Origin: Planctomycetota bacterium
Lineage (GTDB): Bacteria; Planctomycetota; Planctomycetia; Planctomycetales; Planctomycetaceae
Direction of reading: 5' to 3'
Assembly: GCA_018242525.1 (NCBI GenBank)
Contig: JAFEBS010000080.1
Coordinates: 1-62,318 of the forward strand
DNA length: 62,318 bases
Notes under the pieces: model-generated
Told to the model about the DNA's origin: nothing
Database searches by the model: none
Seen by the model: the letters and a program-made list of their open reading frames with translations, nothing else
Made by a program: the position numbers and the translations under genes
Shown: piece after piece, positions 7,195-15,541 of the stretch
Layout: each line of letters begins with the position of its first letter
Numbering within the stretch: the stretch's first letter is position 1

Positions 7195-8490
7195 ATGACA
7201 ATGTCTCAGAACCATCCCGCATCCGTCACCGTCACGGAAGCGATGCAATCATTGCGTTCCGGAATGAGTCTCTTCATTCACGGTGCTGCCGCAACTCCCA
7301 CGGAATTGCTGGAGGCGCTCGTTCAAAACCCAGACTTGGAAGGGATGCGTCTATTTCACTTGCATTTGGACGGCAATATCCCGTTTGCCACGGTGGAGGC
7401 GAGTCGGCGATTTCATTCGACATCGTTGTTTACCGGTGCCGCGCTCAGAAATCCGATCGCAGAGGGCAGGGCTGACTACGTTCCAGTGTTTCTCTCGGAC
7501 ATCCCCGCGTTGTTTTTGAACGGCCGAATCCGCCTGGATGCGGCCTTGGTGCAGTTGTCGCCTCCCGACCGTCATGGGTATTGCTCGTTGGGAACGTCGG
7601 TTGACGCCGCTCGGGCCGCAGTCGACACGGCACCGCTTGTCATCGCACAAATCAATGCTCAAATGCCGCGAACGCACGGCAACACGGCCGTTCCCCTGTC
7701 GCGGCTGACGCGTCTGGTCACCATCGACCGACCCTTGCCGGAACATCCATCGACGACTGAAACCGCGGTCGAAGCCCGGATCGGAGAACTGATCGCGGAC
7801 CTGATCGAAGATCGTTCCTGCCTTCAGTTGGGTATCGGCAGTATTCCCGATGCCGTAGCACGACGGCTCAAGAACAAAACGGATTTGGGCATCCACACCG
7901 AAATGCTGTCGGACGGCGTCGTCGAATTGTCGGAATCAGGAGTCATCACGAATCGATTCAAATCGATTCATCCCGGGCGGACAGTCACCAGTTTCGTGAA
8001 TGGGACGAAGCGATTATACGATTTCATCGACGACAATCCGCTGGTTGAGTTTCATTCGTGTGACCGAACAAACGACGTCAGTCTGATTCGCAAGATCGAT
8101 CGGATGGTCGCCATCAATTCTGCGATTCAGATTGATCTGACGGGGCAAATCTGTGCCGATTCGATTGGGCATCGGATCTATTCTGGAATCGGGGGACAAA
8201 TGGATTTCATGCGTGGAGCCGCTGTCTCGCACGGGGGCCGGCCGATCATCGCCGTTCCATCAACGGCGGCGGGCGGCACCGTGTCGCGAATTGTCGCCGA
8301 GTTGAACCCCGGAGCAGGCGTCGTCACCACGCGGGGGCACGTGCATTGGGTTGTGACGGAATACGGTGCTGTGAACCTGCACGGCTGTTCGCTGCGCGAA
8401 CGGGGCCAGTTGCTTGTTTCGATTGCTCATCCCGATTTTCGTGCCGAACTGCAAGAGACGCTGCGGGGATTGAAGCGATTCATTCTGTGA
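7195..8490 (+). CDS. Acetyl-CoA hydrolase/transferase family protein (4-hydroxybutyrate CoA-transferase-like)
   Basis: A 431-residue family I CoA-transferase. The active-site glutamate that forms the acyl-CoA thioester intermediate is Glu236 in LGIHTEMLSDGVVE. Other family landmarks are LQLGIGSIPDAVARRL just before it, the N-terminal FIHGAAATP loop and the C-terminal TTRGHVHWVVTEYGAVNLHG segment. Such enzymes move CoA between acetyl-CoA and short carboxylates; the substrate cannot be read from the sequence. Several starts lie close together (GTG 7186 and 7189, ATG 7195 and 7201); 7195 is chosen as the first ATG. The gene stands alone, about 100 bases before the cytochrome-type gene. Confidence 0.9.
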   Translation: MTMSQNHPASVTVTEAMQSLRSGMSLFIHGAAATPTELLEALVQNPDLEGMRLFHLHLDGNIPFATVEASRRFHSTSLFTGAALRNPIAEGRADYVPVFLSDIPALFLNGRIRLDAALVQLSPPDRHGYCSLGTSVDAARAAVDTAPLVIAQINAQMPRTHGNTAVPLSRLTRLVTIDRPLPEHPSTTETAVEARIGELIADLIEDRSCLQLGIGSIPDAVARRLKNKTDLGIHTEMLSDGVVELSESGVITNRFKSIHPGRTVTSFVNGTKRLYDFIDDNPLVEFHSCDRTNDVSLIRKIDRMVAINSAIQIDLTGQICADSIGHRIYSGIGGQMDFMRGAAVSHGGRPIIAVPSTAAGGTVSRIVAELNPGAGVVTTRGHVHWVVTEYGAVNLHGCSLRERGQLLVSIAHPDFRAELQETLRGLKRFIL

Positions 8491-8588
8491 GGTTCCGCCT
8501 TCTCCTGGAAATCCGCAGACCAGCGACTGGCGCGTGCAACACATGTCAATGTCTTGTTACGATAGTGGTACGTCCCGTTGAAGAAGCC

Positions 8589-10991
8589 GTGCCATCAGAG
8601 ACACAAGCAGTGCGTTTGCGAGGGTTGCCGTCGTTGTTTCGAGTCGCCGTATTGTCGGTTGGGCTGAGCGTCTTTGCGCAGCCGATTGTTGCGGACGAAG
8701 GGCAGGATTTCTTCGAGAAGAAGATTCGACCGGTGCTGGTGGAGCGGTGCTACAAGTGTCACTCCGGCGAAACGGCGAAACCAAAGGGGGGACTGCGACT
8801 GGACCAGCGGACGAGTCTGCTGGACGGCGGTGATTCAGGTCCCGCGGTCAAACTGCAAAAGGCGGATGAAAGCCTGCTGATCAAGGCGATTTCCTGGTCG
8901 GGCGTGGTGTCCGAGATGCCCCCGGATCGCAAGCTGCCCGACCACGTGATCGCCGATTTTCGAACATGGATCGCGCAGGGAGCGGTGTTCCCGGGTGATT
9001 CGACAACTGCGACCGCGAAACCGCGTGCGGTAGATCTTGACCAGGGGCGTGAATTCTGGTCGTTCCAGCCGGTTCAGATCGTGCCGGCACCGCAAGTCCC
9101 GGACTCGCTCTGGCCGCGTCGAAAGATGGACTGGTTCGTGCTCGCACAGCTCGATCGACAGCAGATGAGGCCGGCCCGTGAAGCGGACCGACGGACGTTG
9201 ATCCGTCGGCTTTCGTTTGACCTGTTGGGACTGCCACCGACGTTGGCCGAGATCGAAGCGTTTGCCGCGGACGACGCGCCGGATGCCTATGAGCGGTTGG
9301 TTGAGCGCACCCTTGCGTCGCCGCAGTACGGAGAACGCTGGGGGCGGCACTGGCTGGATGTGGCGCGGTATGCCGAGGATCAGCCGACATCCGAGGCCAC
9401 GTGCAAACCACCCCGTTTTCCTTATCGATACCGTGACTGGGTCATTCAGGCCTGCAACGACGATCTGCCGTACGACGAATTCGTCCGTCGCCAACTCGCC
9501 GCCGATCTGCTGCCGGTTCCCCGGTCCGAACTGGCGGCACTTGGGTTCCTGGGGTTGTCTCCAGTCTATCACAAGGAACCCAAGCTCGCCGCCGACGTCA
9601 TCTCCGTCATCGTCGCCGACGAATGGGACGAACGGCTCGACACAGTGACGCGCGGGTTCCTGGGTTTGACGGTCGCCTGTGCCCGCTGTCACGATCACAA
9701 GTTCGACCCGATCCGGGCGGCCGACTACTACGCACTGGCGGGAGTCATGGCCAGTACGCAGTTGGTGGAATGGCCGCTGGTGGAGACCACGTCTGAGGAA
9801 GCCGCCGCGCTGACCGAAGTGCAGCGACAAATCATCGATGTGGAATTGCGATTCGACTATGCCAGGAAAAATCGGAAAACTCCCAAGGCCGAGGGAGTCG
9901 ACCTGGCTCCGTTTGACGCCGAGGTCACGCGCTGGGAGACGGAACTGAAGCGTTTGAAGGAGACAAAACTGTTCGGGGGGCCGATCGCGACCGGTGTGCG
10001 TGACGCCGGTCTGTGGATCAATGGCGATGATCCTGCCTGGACGTTGCTCGATTATCAACCCGGTCATCCGCGCGATCTGCCGATATTCGTTCGCGGCAAC
10101 CCGGCCAATCCCGGTCCGATCGTCGCGCGTCGATTTCTCGAAGTGCTGTCGCCCCGTGATGCGCAGCCGTTTCAACAGGGAAGTGGACGGAGGGAACTGG
10201 CCGACGCGATTGTCCGCGACTCGGCACCGCTTGCCGCACGGGTCATCGTGAATCGAGTCTGGGGTTGGCACTTCGGGCAGGGAATCGTGACGACACCCAG
10301 CAATTTCGGTCGGCTGGGCGATGCTCCCTCGCACCCGGAATTGCTCGACGACCTCGCCGCACGCTTCATCGCCTCGGGCTGGTCACTGAAGTGGCTGCAT
10401 CGCGAAATCGTCCTTTCCGCCACCTGGTGTCAGGCCAGTCAATCAACGTTGGACTATCACGATCGGGATCCCGACAATCGACTGTTATGGCGCATGAATC
10501 GACGGCGACTGGACGCGGAGGCGTGGCGCGATGCCGTGCTGTCGGTAAGTACGGAACTCGACACCACGATGGGGGGACCTTCGGTCAGCCTGGCCGATGC
10601 GAAACTGCGCCGCCGAACCGCCTATGGCATCGTCAGCCGTCAGAAGCCGGCCGACTTGTTTCGGCTGTTCGACTTTCCGGACGCCAAGCGTCATACGGAA
10701 AATCGCCTGCCGACGACCACTCCGCTTCAGCAATTGTACCTGTTGAACAGCCCGTTTCTGCAACAACAGGCAGAAGCCGCGGCCCGGGTTGTACTCAGGA
10801 GTTCTTCGTCGGAAGCATCAGACGTGGCCCGCAGTCTCTTTCGGCAGATCCTGCTCCGGGATCCGACCGCCGACGAGCTGAACGAAGCTCTGCAATTGGT
10901 CCAATCCGACAGTGGTGAGGTTCCCGCCGACAACTGGTCGTTTCTGGCGCACTCTCTGCTGGCCACGAATGAGTTCCTGTATGTCGACTGA
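8589..10991 (+). CDS. Planctomycete cytochrome c protein with PSCyt1, DUF1549 and DUF1553 domains
   Basis: An exported protein of about 800 residues. After a signal peptide (VAVLSVGLSVFAQPIVADEG) comes the PSCyt1 haem motif CYKCH (54-58), then a DUF1549 region with PQYGERWGRHWLDVARYAED and a second CxxCH-like site CARCHDHKFDP, and finally DUF1553 (ARVIVNRVWGWHFGQGIV, LPTTTPLQQLYLLNSPF). These proteins are greatly expanded in Planctomycetes and always pair with a DUF1501 protein, as here, 29 bases downstream. They are thought to act in periplasmic polysaccharide breakdown or redox chemistry; no activity is established. The start is uncertain among GTG codons at 8565, 8589 and 8610; the signal peptide limits it to this stretch. 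Confidence 0.9.
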   Translation: MPSETQAVRLRGLPSLFRVAVLSVGLSVFAQPIVADEGQDFFEKKIRPVLVERCYKCHSGETAKPKGGLRLDQRTSLLDGGDSGPAVKLQKADESLLIKAISWSGVVSEMPPDRKLPDHVIADFRTWIAQGAVFPGDSTTATAKPRAVDLDQGREFWSFQPVQIVPAPQVPDSLWPRRKMDWFVLAQLDRQQMRPAREADRRTLIRRLSFDLLGLPPTLAEIEAFAADDAPDAYERLVERTLASPQYGERWGRHWLDVARYAEDQPTSEATCKPPRFPYRYRDWVIQACNDDLPYDEFVRRQLAADLLPVPRSELAALGFLGLSPVYHKEPKLAADVISVIVADEWDERLDTVTRGFLGLTVACARCHDHKFDPIRAADYYALAGVMASTQLVEWPLVETTSEEAAALTEVQRQIIDVELRFDYARKNRKTPKAEGVDLAPFDAEVTRWETELKRLKETKLFGGPIATGVRDAGLWINGDDPAWTLLDYQPGHPRDLPIFVRGNPANPGPIVARRFLEVLSPRDAQPFQQGSGRRELADAIVRDSAPLAARVIVNRVWGWHFGQGIVTTPSNFGRLGDAPSHPELLDDLAARFIASGWSLKWLHREIVLSATWCQASQSTLDYHDRDPDNRLLWRMNRRRLDAEAWRDAVLSVSTELDTTMGGPSVSLADAKLRRRTAYGIVSRQKPADLFRLFDFPDAKRHTENRLPTTTPLQQLYLLNSPFLQQQAEAAARVVLRSSSSEASDVARSLFRQILLRDPTADELNEALQLVQSDSGEVPADNWSFLAHSLLATNEFLYVD

Positions 10992-11020
10992 AGTGCCAAA
11001 CAATCAACCTGGATCATTCG

Positions 11021-12373
11021 ATGCTTTCGCATATTGAACAGACGCCAATCGGACTGTCGCGGCGGCAACTGCTGGGGTCGCTGGGGGCGGGGTTCGGAAC
11101 GCTCGCGCTGGCCGACCTGCTGCAGGCGGGGCAGGGGGCGCAGCATGCGGCCAAAGCCAGACACGTGATCTTCCTGTTCATGGCGGGTGGACCGTCGCAT
11201 GTCGACCTGTTCGATCCGAAGCCGATGCTCAAACAGTTTGCGGGACAGCGTCCTGCCGGGGCCGATCTGCGCACGGAACGGGTGACGGGTGGACTGTTGC
11301 CGGCCCCCTGGGAATTCCGGCCCGGCGGCGAGAGCGGATTGCTGATCAGCGATCTGCTGCCGCATCTGCGTGAGTGTGCCGACGAACTGTGCCTGGTGCG
11401 GTCGATGGTGGGAGGCAATCCGAATCATGCTCCGGCGGCCAACCATCTTTTCTCGGGACGGATTGATCAGATTCATCCGTCGCTGGGCGCGTGGGTCTCG
11501 TACGGACTGGGGACGGAAAACCGCAACTTGCCCGGCTTCGTGTCGCTGAGCGATGGTGGCACGGCATCGCGTTATGTTCGCAATGGGTATCTTCCTGGAG
11601 AGCATCAGGGGACTCCCATCAACACGGCCGAACAGGATCCCGAGAAAATGGTTCGCTACCTGCGAAACGGGACACTCGACCGTGCGCGTCAGGAGCGGCA
11701 GATCGAATTCATTGAGCGGTTCAATCGTCGACAACTGGCGGCGTCGGGTGACGACCCCGCGCTGGAAGCTCGCATCCGTGCGATGGAAACCGCCTTTCGG
11801 ATGCAGTTCGCGGCGGGTGATGTCTTTGACATTCGTTCCGAAACGCAGGCGACGCAGGAGGAATATGGAACCGGCTCGTTCGGTCGCGGCTGCCTGATTG
11901 CCCGGCGACTGGTCGAGCGGGGCGTGCGCTACATTCACATTGAACACGGCGGCTGGGATCATCATGAGAACATCGACAAGTCGATCACGAGTTCCTGTCG
12001 ACAGATTGACCAGCCGATCGCCGCATTGCTGCGTGATCTGAAACGTCGCGGCCTGCTGGATGAAACACTGGTCGTCTGGGGTGGCGAGTTCGGTCGGACG
12101 CCGGTTTCGGAGAGCGGCAACGGCCGTGACCACAACCACTACGGATTCACGATGTGGCTGGCGGGAGGGGGCATCAAGGGAGGAATGGCCCACGGCGCGA
12201 CCGACGACTTTGGCTTCCGCGCCGTCGAGAATCGTGTCAGTGTGCACGATTTGCATGCCACCCTGTTGCACCTGCTGGGTTTCAATCACGAACATCTCAC
12301 TTACCGTTATTCGGGCCGTGATTTTCGCCTGACCGATGTGCATGGCGAAGTGGTTCAAGAACTGCTGGCCTGA
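11021..12373 (+). CDS. DUF1501 family protein (sulfatase-like fold, Tat-exported)
   Basis: A 450-residue protein with a Tat signal near its N terminus (LSRRQLLGSLGAGFGTLALA). Family landmarks follow: KARHVIFLFMAGGPSHVDLFDPKP, SYGLGTENRNLPGFVSL, the metal-binding-like RYIHIEHGGWDHHENID and the C-terminal VVWGGEFGRTPVSE with GRDHNHYGFTMWLAGGGIKGG. DUF1501 proteins have an alkaline phosphatase/sulfatase-like fold and are the constant partners of DUF1549/DUF1553 cytochromes in planctomycetes. The 29-base spacing to the upstream cytochrome gene supports one operon. The complete length matches the usual size of the family. Confidence 0.92.
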   Translation: MLSHIEQTPIGLSRRQLLGSLGAGFGTLALADLLQAGQGAQHAAKARHVIFLFMAGGPSHVDLFDPKPMLKQFAGQRPAGADLRTERVTGGLLPAPWEFRPGGESGLLISDLLPHLRECADELCLVRSMVGGNPNHAPAANHLFSGRIDQIHPSLGAWVSYGLGTENRNLPGFVSLSDGGTASRYVRNGYLPGEHQGTPINTAEQDPEKMVRYLRNGTLDRARQERQIEFIERFNRRQLAASGDDPALEARIRAMETAFRMQFAAGDVFDIRSETQATQEEYGTGSFGRGCLIARRLVERGVRYIHIEHGGWDHHENIDKSITSSCRQIDQPIAALLRDLKRRGLLDETLVVWGGEFGRTPVSESGNGRDHNHYGFTMWLAGGGIKGGMAHGATDDFGFRAVENRVSVHDLHATLLHLLGFNHEHLTYRYSGRDFRLTDVHGEVVQELLA

Positions 12374-12424
12374 GTTCAACCGGTCCGCGGTCGAATTCGA
12401 CACTGTTTGTTATTGGAGTCTGTC

Positions 12425-14425
12425 ATGCGAGACATCGGAAACGCGGGAGTTCTGTTCCTGATGTTCGGCATGGTTCTGCCGGCGCTGGCAGGTCGAGTTG
12501 ACGGAGCGGAACTGGGACAGCCTGTCTATCCGGGAACGGAGTGGGAACAACGCACGCCGGAACAGGCAGGGCTTTCCGGTACCCGATTGAAAGCCCTCGC
12601 CGAACTGGCGGGTGGACAAGGATGTGTCGTCCGCAACGGATTCCTTGTCTACACCTGGGGTGACCCCACCCGGAGCGGCGACATCGCCTCGGCGGTGAAA
12701 CCAATTGTCAGCACGCTGTTGCTGCTGGCAGTTCAGCACGGGAAGCTCGCGAGCGTCGATGCGAAGGTGTCTGACTTCGAGCCGGGTTTGCTCAAGCTCA
12801 ACTCGGGCAAGGATGCGGGGATTACCTGGCAGCACCTGGCCTCGCAGACTTCCGGATATGGTCTCGTCGAACCGCCCGGCAAGGCGTACGGCTACAACGA
12901 CTTTGCGCTTGCGCTCTACTACGACACGCTGATGCAACGGGTTTATAAACAGGACGGGAATCGCGTCCTGAAGGAGCAACTCGGCGACATCCTGGGGTTT
13001 CAGGACAAGTACGCGTTCGAGGCGTTCGGCCCAAAGGATCGACCCGGCCGGCTCGCCATTTCCGTGCGTGATCTCGCCCGGTTCGGCCTGCTCTACCTGC
13101 GCGGCGGACGGTGGCGGGACCAGCAGGTTCTCAAGCCCGAGTCTGTCCGACTCGCCCTGTCCAGCCTGGTTCCAGTCGAACTTTCACGGACGAGTGGCCA
13201 GGATGCCGAGATGCTTCCCAATCAGCGTTCCCTGGGGGGAGCGAAGGACCAGACTTCCGTCGGTCCCGGGATGTACAGCTTTAACTGGTGGGTAAATCGT
13301 ACCGACAGGAACGGCAACCGGCTGTTCGCCGATCTGCCCTCCGATACATTCGTCGCTTCCGGCCACGGCGGGAAACGCGCCCTGTGGGTGCTCCCCAGCC
13401 TGGACTTGGTCGTTGCCTGGAACGATACGAGCATCGCGGACCACGACGACAACCTCAAGAATCCAAATACGAAATTCAATCAGGCGGCGCGGTTGATTCG
13501 GGATACGGTGCAACGTGAGACCCGAGTTTCGATCGGAAATGATCGGTGGCTGATCAACGGAGCGGTGACCTACCGCGGGGCGAAGGCCGAAGGGTTGCTC
13601 ATGAACGTTCGCATGGTCAACGCCGTCTTCGAAAACCCTCGACACGCCGATTTTGATCCCGCTGCGAATACGAATCGTTTCCTCGAAAAGATCCCGGACT
13701 ACGTGGCGCACGGCGTCCGGGCATTTACACTCAACTTCCAGGGTGGCATGCCTGGCTATGAAGGGGCGGTGAATTCTGCGTTCGATGCTGACGGTAACCT
13801 GCGCGAGGCATACCTGGGGCGAGTGCGGCGGGTGATTGAAGCCTGCGACCGACACGGTGCGGTCGTCATTCTTGGCTGCTTTTATCAGCGCCAGGATCAG
13901 GTTCTGAAAGACGAAGCTGCGGTCCGGTCCGGTGTGGTCAACACGGCACAGTGGATCAAAGGCTGCGGCTTCAACAACGTCCTCCTGGAAGTGGCGAACG
14001 AATTCGGGCATGGTGGCTTTGACCACAAGATCCTGAAGACGGTCGCCGGACAGATCGAGCTGATTACCTTGGCCCGAAAAACTCATCCAGCGCTGCTCGT
14101 CTCCACCAGCGACGTCAGCAACGCGACAGTACCGCGAGAGATTGCGGAAGCTGCAGATTTCCTGCTGGTTCACTTCAATGCAACAAAGCTGGACGACATT
14201 CCGAGGCGCATCAGGGCACTTCGCGAGGTTGGCAAACCCGTGCTGTGCAACGAAGACACGAAGACGGGCGACGTCGGAGCGAAGGCCGCCGAACTGTGCG
14301 TCTCGGCAAGTGGTTCGTGGGGACTGATGCTTGAAAAAGTGAACCAGCATGAACCCTTCACATTCAGCGGTGCGGCGGACGACGAGTCCGTGTACCGCAC
14401 CTTGAAGCAACTCACGACCCCCTGA
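12425..14425 (+). CDS. Secreted fusion: serine beta-lactamase-like domain plus GH5-like TIM-barrel glycosidase domain
   Basis: A 666-residue protein starting at ATG 12425, with GGAG seven bases upstream and a signal peptide (GVLFLMFGMVLPALAGRVDG). The N-terminal 360 residues resemble class C beta-lactamase/esterase proteins: Ser89-xx-Lys92 in ASAVKP, a Y-N-D triad at 157-159 (YGYNDF) and a late HGGKRALWVLP segment in the place of the KTG box. From about residue 375 the protein looks like a cellulase-type barrel: NDRWLINGAVTYRG, then LLEVANEFGHG with acid/base Glu526 after Asn525, and PVLCNEDTK with a possible nucleophile Glu610. Linking a serine hydrolase to a glycosidase suggests removal of esters and cleavage of sugar chains on the same polymer; this is inference. 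It lies 51 bases after the DUF1501 gene and may be co-transcribed with it. Confidence 0.78.
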   Translation: MRDIGNAGVLFLMFGMVLPALAGRVDGAELGQPVYPGTEWEQRTPEQAGLSGTRLKALAELAGGQGCVVRNGFLVYTWGDPTRSGDIASAVKPIVSTLLLLAVQHGKLASVDAKVSDFEPGLLKLNSGKDAGITWQHLASQTSGYGLVEPPGKAYGYNDFALALYYDTLMQRVYKQDGNRVLKEQLGDILGFQDKYAFEAFGPKDRPGRLAISVRDLARFGLLYLRGGRWRDQQVLKPESVRLALSSLVPVELSRTSGQDAEMLPNQRSLGGAKDQTSVGPGMYSFNWWVNRTDRNGNRLFADLPSDTFVASGHGGKRALWVLPSLDLVVAWNDTSIADHDDNLKNPNTKFNQAARLIRDTVQRETRVSIGNDRWLINGAVTYRGAKAEGLLMNVRMVNAVFENPRHADFDPAANTNRFLEKIPDYVAHGVRAFTLNFQGGMPGYEGAVNSAFDADGNLREAYLGRVRRVIEACDRHGAVVILGCFYQRQDQVLKDEAAVRSGVVNTAQWIKGCGFNNVLLEVANEFGHGGFDHKILKTVAGQIELITLARKTHPALLVSTSDVSNATVPREIAEAADFLLVHFNATKLDDIPRRIRALREVGKPVLCNEDTKTGDVGAKAAELCVSASGSWGLMLEKVNQHEPFTFSGAADDESVYRTLKQLTTP

Positions 14426-14516
14426 CCCTAAATAGGCTCGCCAGCCAGTGGGAACGTTGGTTCCGAAGACCGCCTTGACTGCCGTTCAAGGCATTCCTGG
14501 TCCCGATGCTGAAACG

Positions 14517-15317
14517 TCAATTGGCACGGAGCGTCTCTGCCTTCCAGAGATAAACGTCGAACTCGCCCAACTCAGTCTCGACGACGATCTGTTCGTCCGG
14601 CTTGATATCGGCCATCCGATGCGCGACCGAAATGACGCGCGTGCCAGGCGGAAGCTTGCGGAGTTGCGGCAACATTTTTGCGTTGAGGTGCGGCAGCAGG
14701 TAGAGCGTGACAATCGTTGGGCCTTTGCTCAGGTCCAGCGTGAAGATGTCGCGTTGTTCGATCGTGACCAACCGCTCGACACCGTTCTGACGGACGTTGG
14801 TGATGGAATCCTTGACGCGGTCGGGATCGATATCGAAGCCAGTTGCTTTGCAGCCGTATTGTCTGGCCGCCGTCACCGGGATGCGTCCATCGCCGCAACC
14901 GAGATCCCAGATCGTGTCCTGTCTGTTGACTTTGGCCAGTTGCAACAGCGCATCAACCACCTTCTGCGGCGTTGGCTCGTATTCGACGTCGGTGATGGGC
15001 CGCATTTCCGCCGGACGCAGGTCGATCGATTCGAAGTCGCCAGGTCGGACGTCGATCAGGCGCGTGACCGTTTGCGGACCGTCCGGGCTGGTATAGGTTG
15101 CCGTGATGGAGTAGGTGTACTTGCCCGGCGGCAGCGGCGGTGACACGAAGAGCCGTTTCGGCCCCCTGGACTTCGTCTCGTGCCCCTCGATCCACAACCG
15201 GGCGCACTCTGGCAGGTAGACTTCGATGGTGACAGTCTTCCGAGGCTCAAGCTCGGACCGACCGACTGGGATCACACACGCAAACAGGCTCGTCGCCAGA
15301 ATCAGGTTGCGCCACAT
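14517..15317 (-). CDS. Secreted protein with TIGR03000-like domain and class I methyltransferase domain
   Basis: A 266-residue protein. The start at 15317 gives a signal peptide (MWRNLILATSLFACVIP); an ATG ten codons upstream is possible. Residues about 30-90 (VTIEVYLPECARLWIEGHE, then FVSPPLPPGKYTYSITA) match the planctomycete-specific TIGR03000 beta domain as I know it. Residues about 125-265 form a class I SAM methyltransferase: motif I TIWDLGCGDGRIPVTAA, acidic loop GFDIDPDR and IVTLYLLPHLN in the post-II position. A methyltransferase carrying an export signal is unusual because SAM is cytoplasmic; either the N terminus is a membrane anchor facing inward or the domain is repurposed. It has no close partner on either side. 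Confidence 0.75.
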   Translation of the reverse strand: MWRNLILATSLFACVIPVGRSELEPRKTVTIEVYLPECARLWIEGHETKSRGPKRLFVSPPLPPGKYTYSITATYTSPDGPQTVTRLIDVRPGDFESIDLRPAEMRPITDVEYEPTPQKVVDALLQLAKVNRQDTIWDLGCGDGRIPVTAARQYGCKATGFDIDPDRVKDSITNVRQNGVERLVTIEQRDIFTLDLSKGPTIVTLYLLPHLNAKMLPQLRKLPPGTRVISVAHRMADIKPDEQIVVETELGEFDVYLWKAETLRAN

Positions 15318-15541
15318 GAAACCAGATCCTCTCGATACAAACTGCACAGTTCGCGCAGTCCAATCTCACCGTTGAAGGCGTGTTCGTGTCTGATTCGGTC
15401 CAAGGCGGCATTCTAGGCGGCCTTGACTGAAAAGGCGACATCGCGCGTCATTCCGACGCTGAAAACAACGAGTCAGCATCGCGCGGCCGGAATCGCTTGA
15501 CTCGACCCGCGCGCAGGAATGACTCGACAGCGGATGTCTCA

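Noticed and set aside
8835..10334. 499-residue open frame on the minus strand
   Set aside because: It lies fully opposite the DUF1549/DUF1553 gene and has no recognisable domain or signal.
10727..12403. 558-residue open frame on the minus strand
   Set aside because: It is antisense to the DUF1501 gene, whose Tat signal and motifs are secure.
13184..14410. 408-residue open frame on the minus strand
   Set aside because: It mirrors the glycosidase-like half of the plus-strand fusion; GC-rich codons create long antisense frames in this genome.
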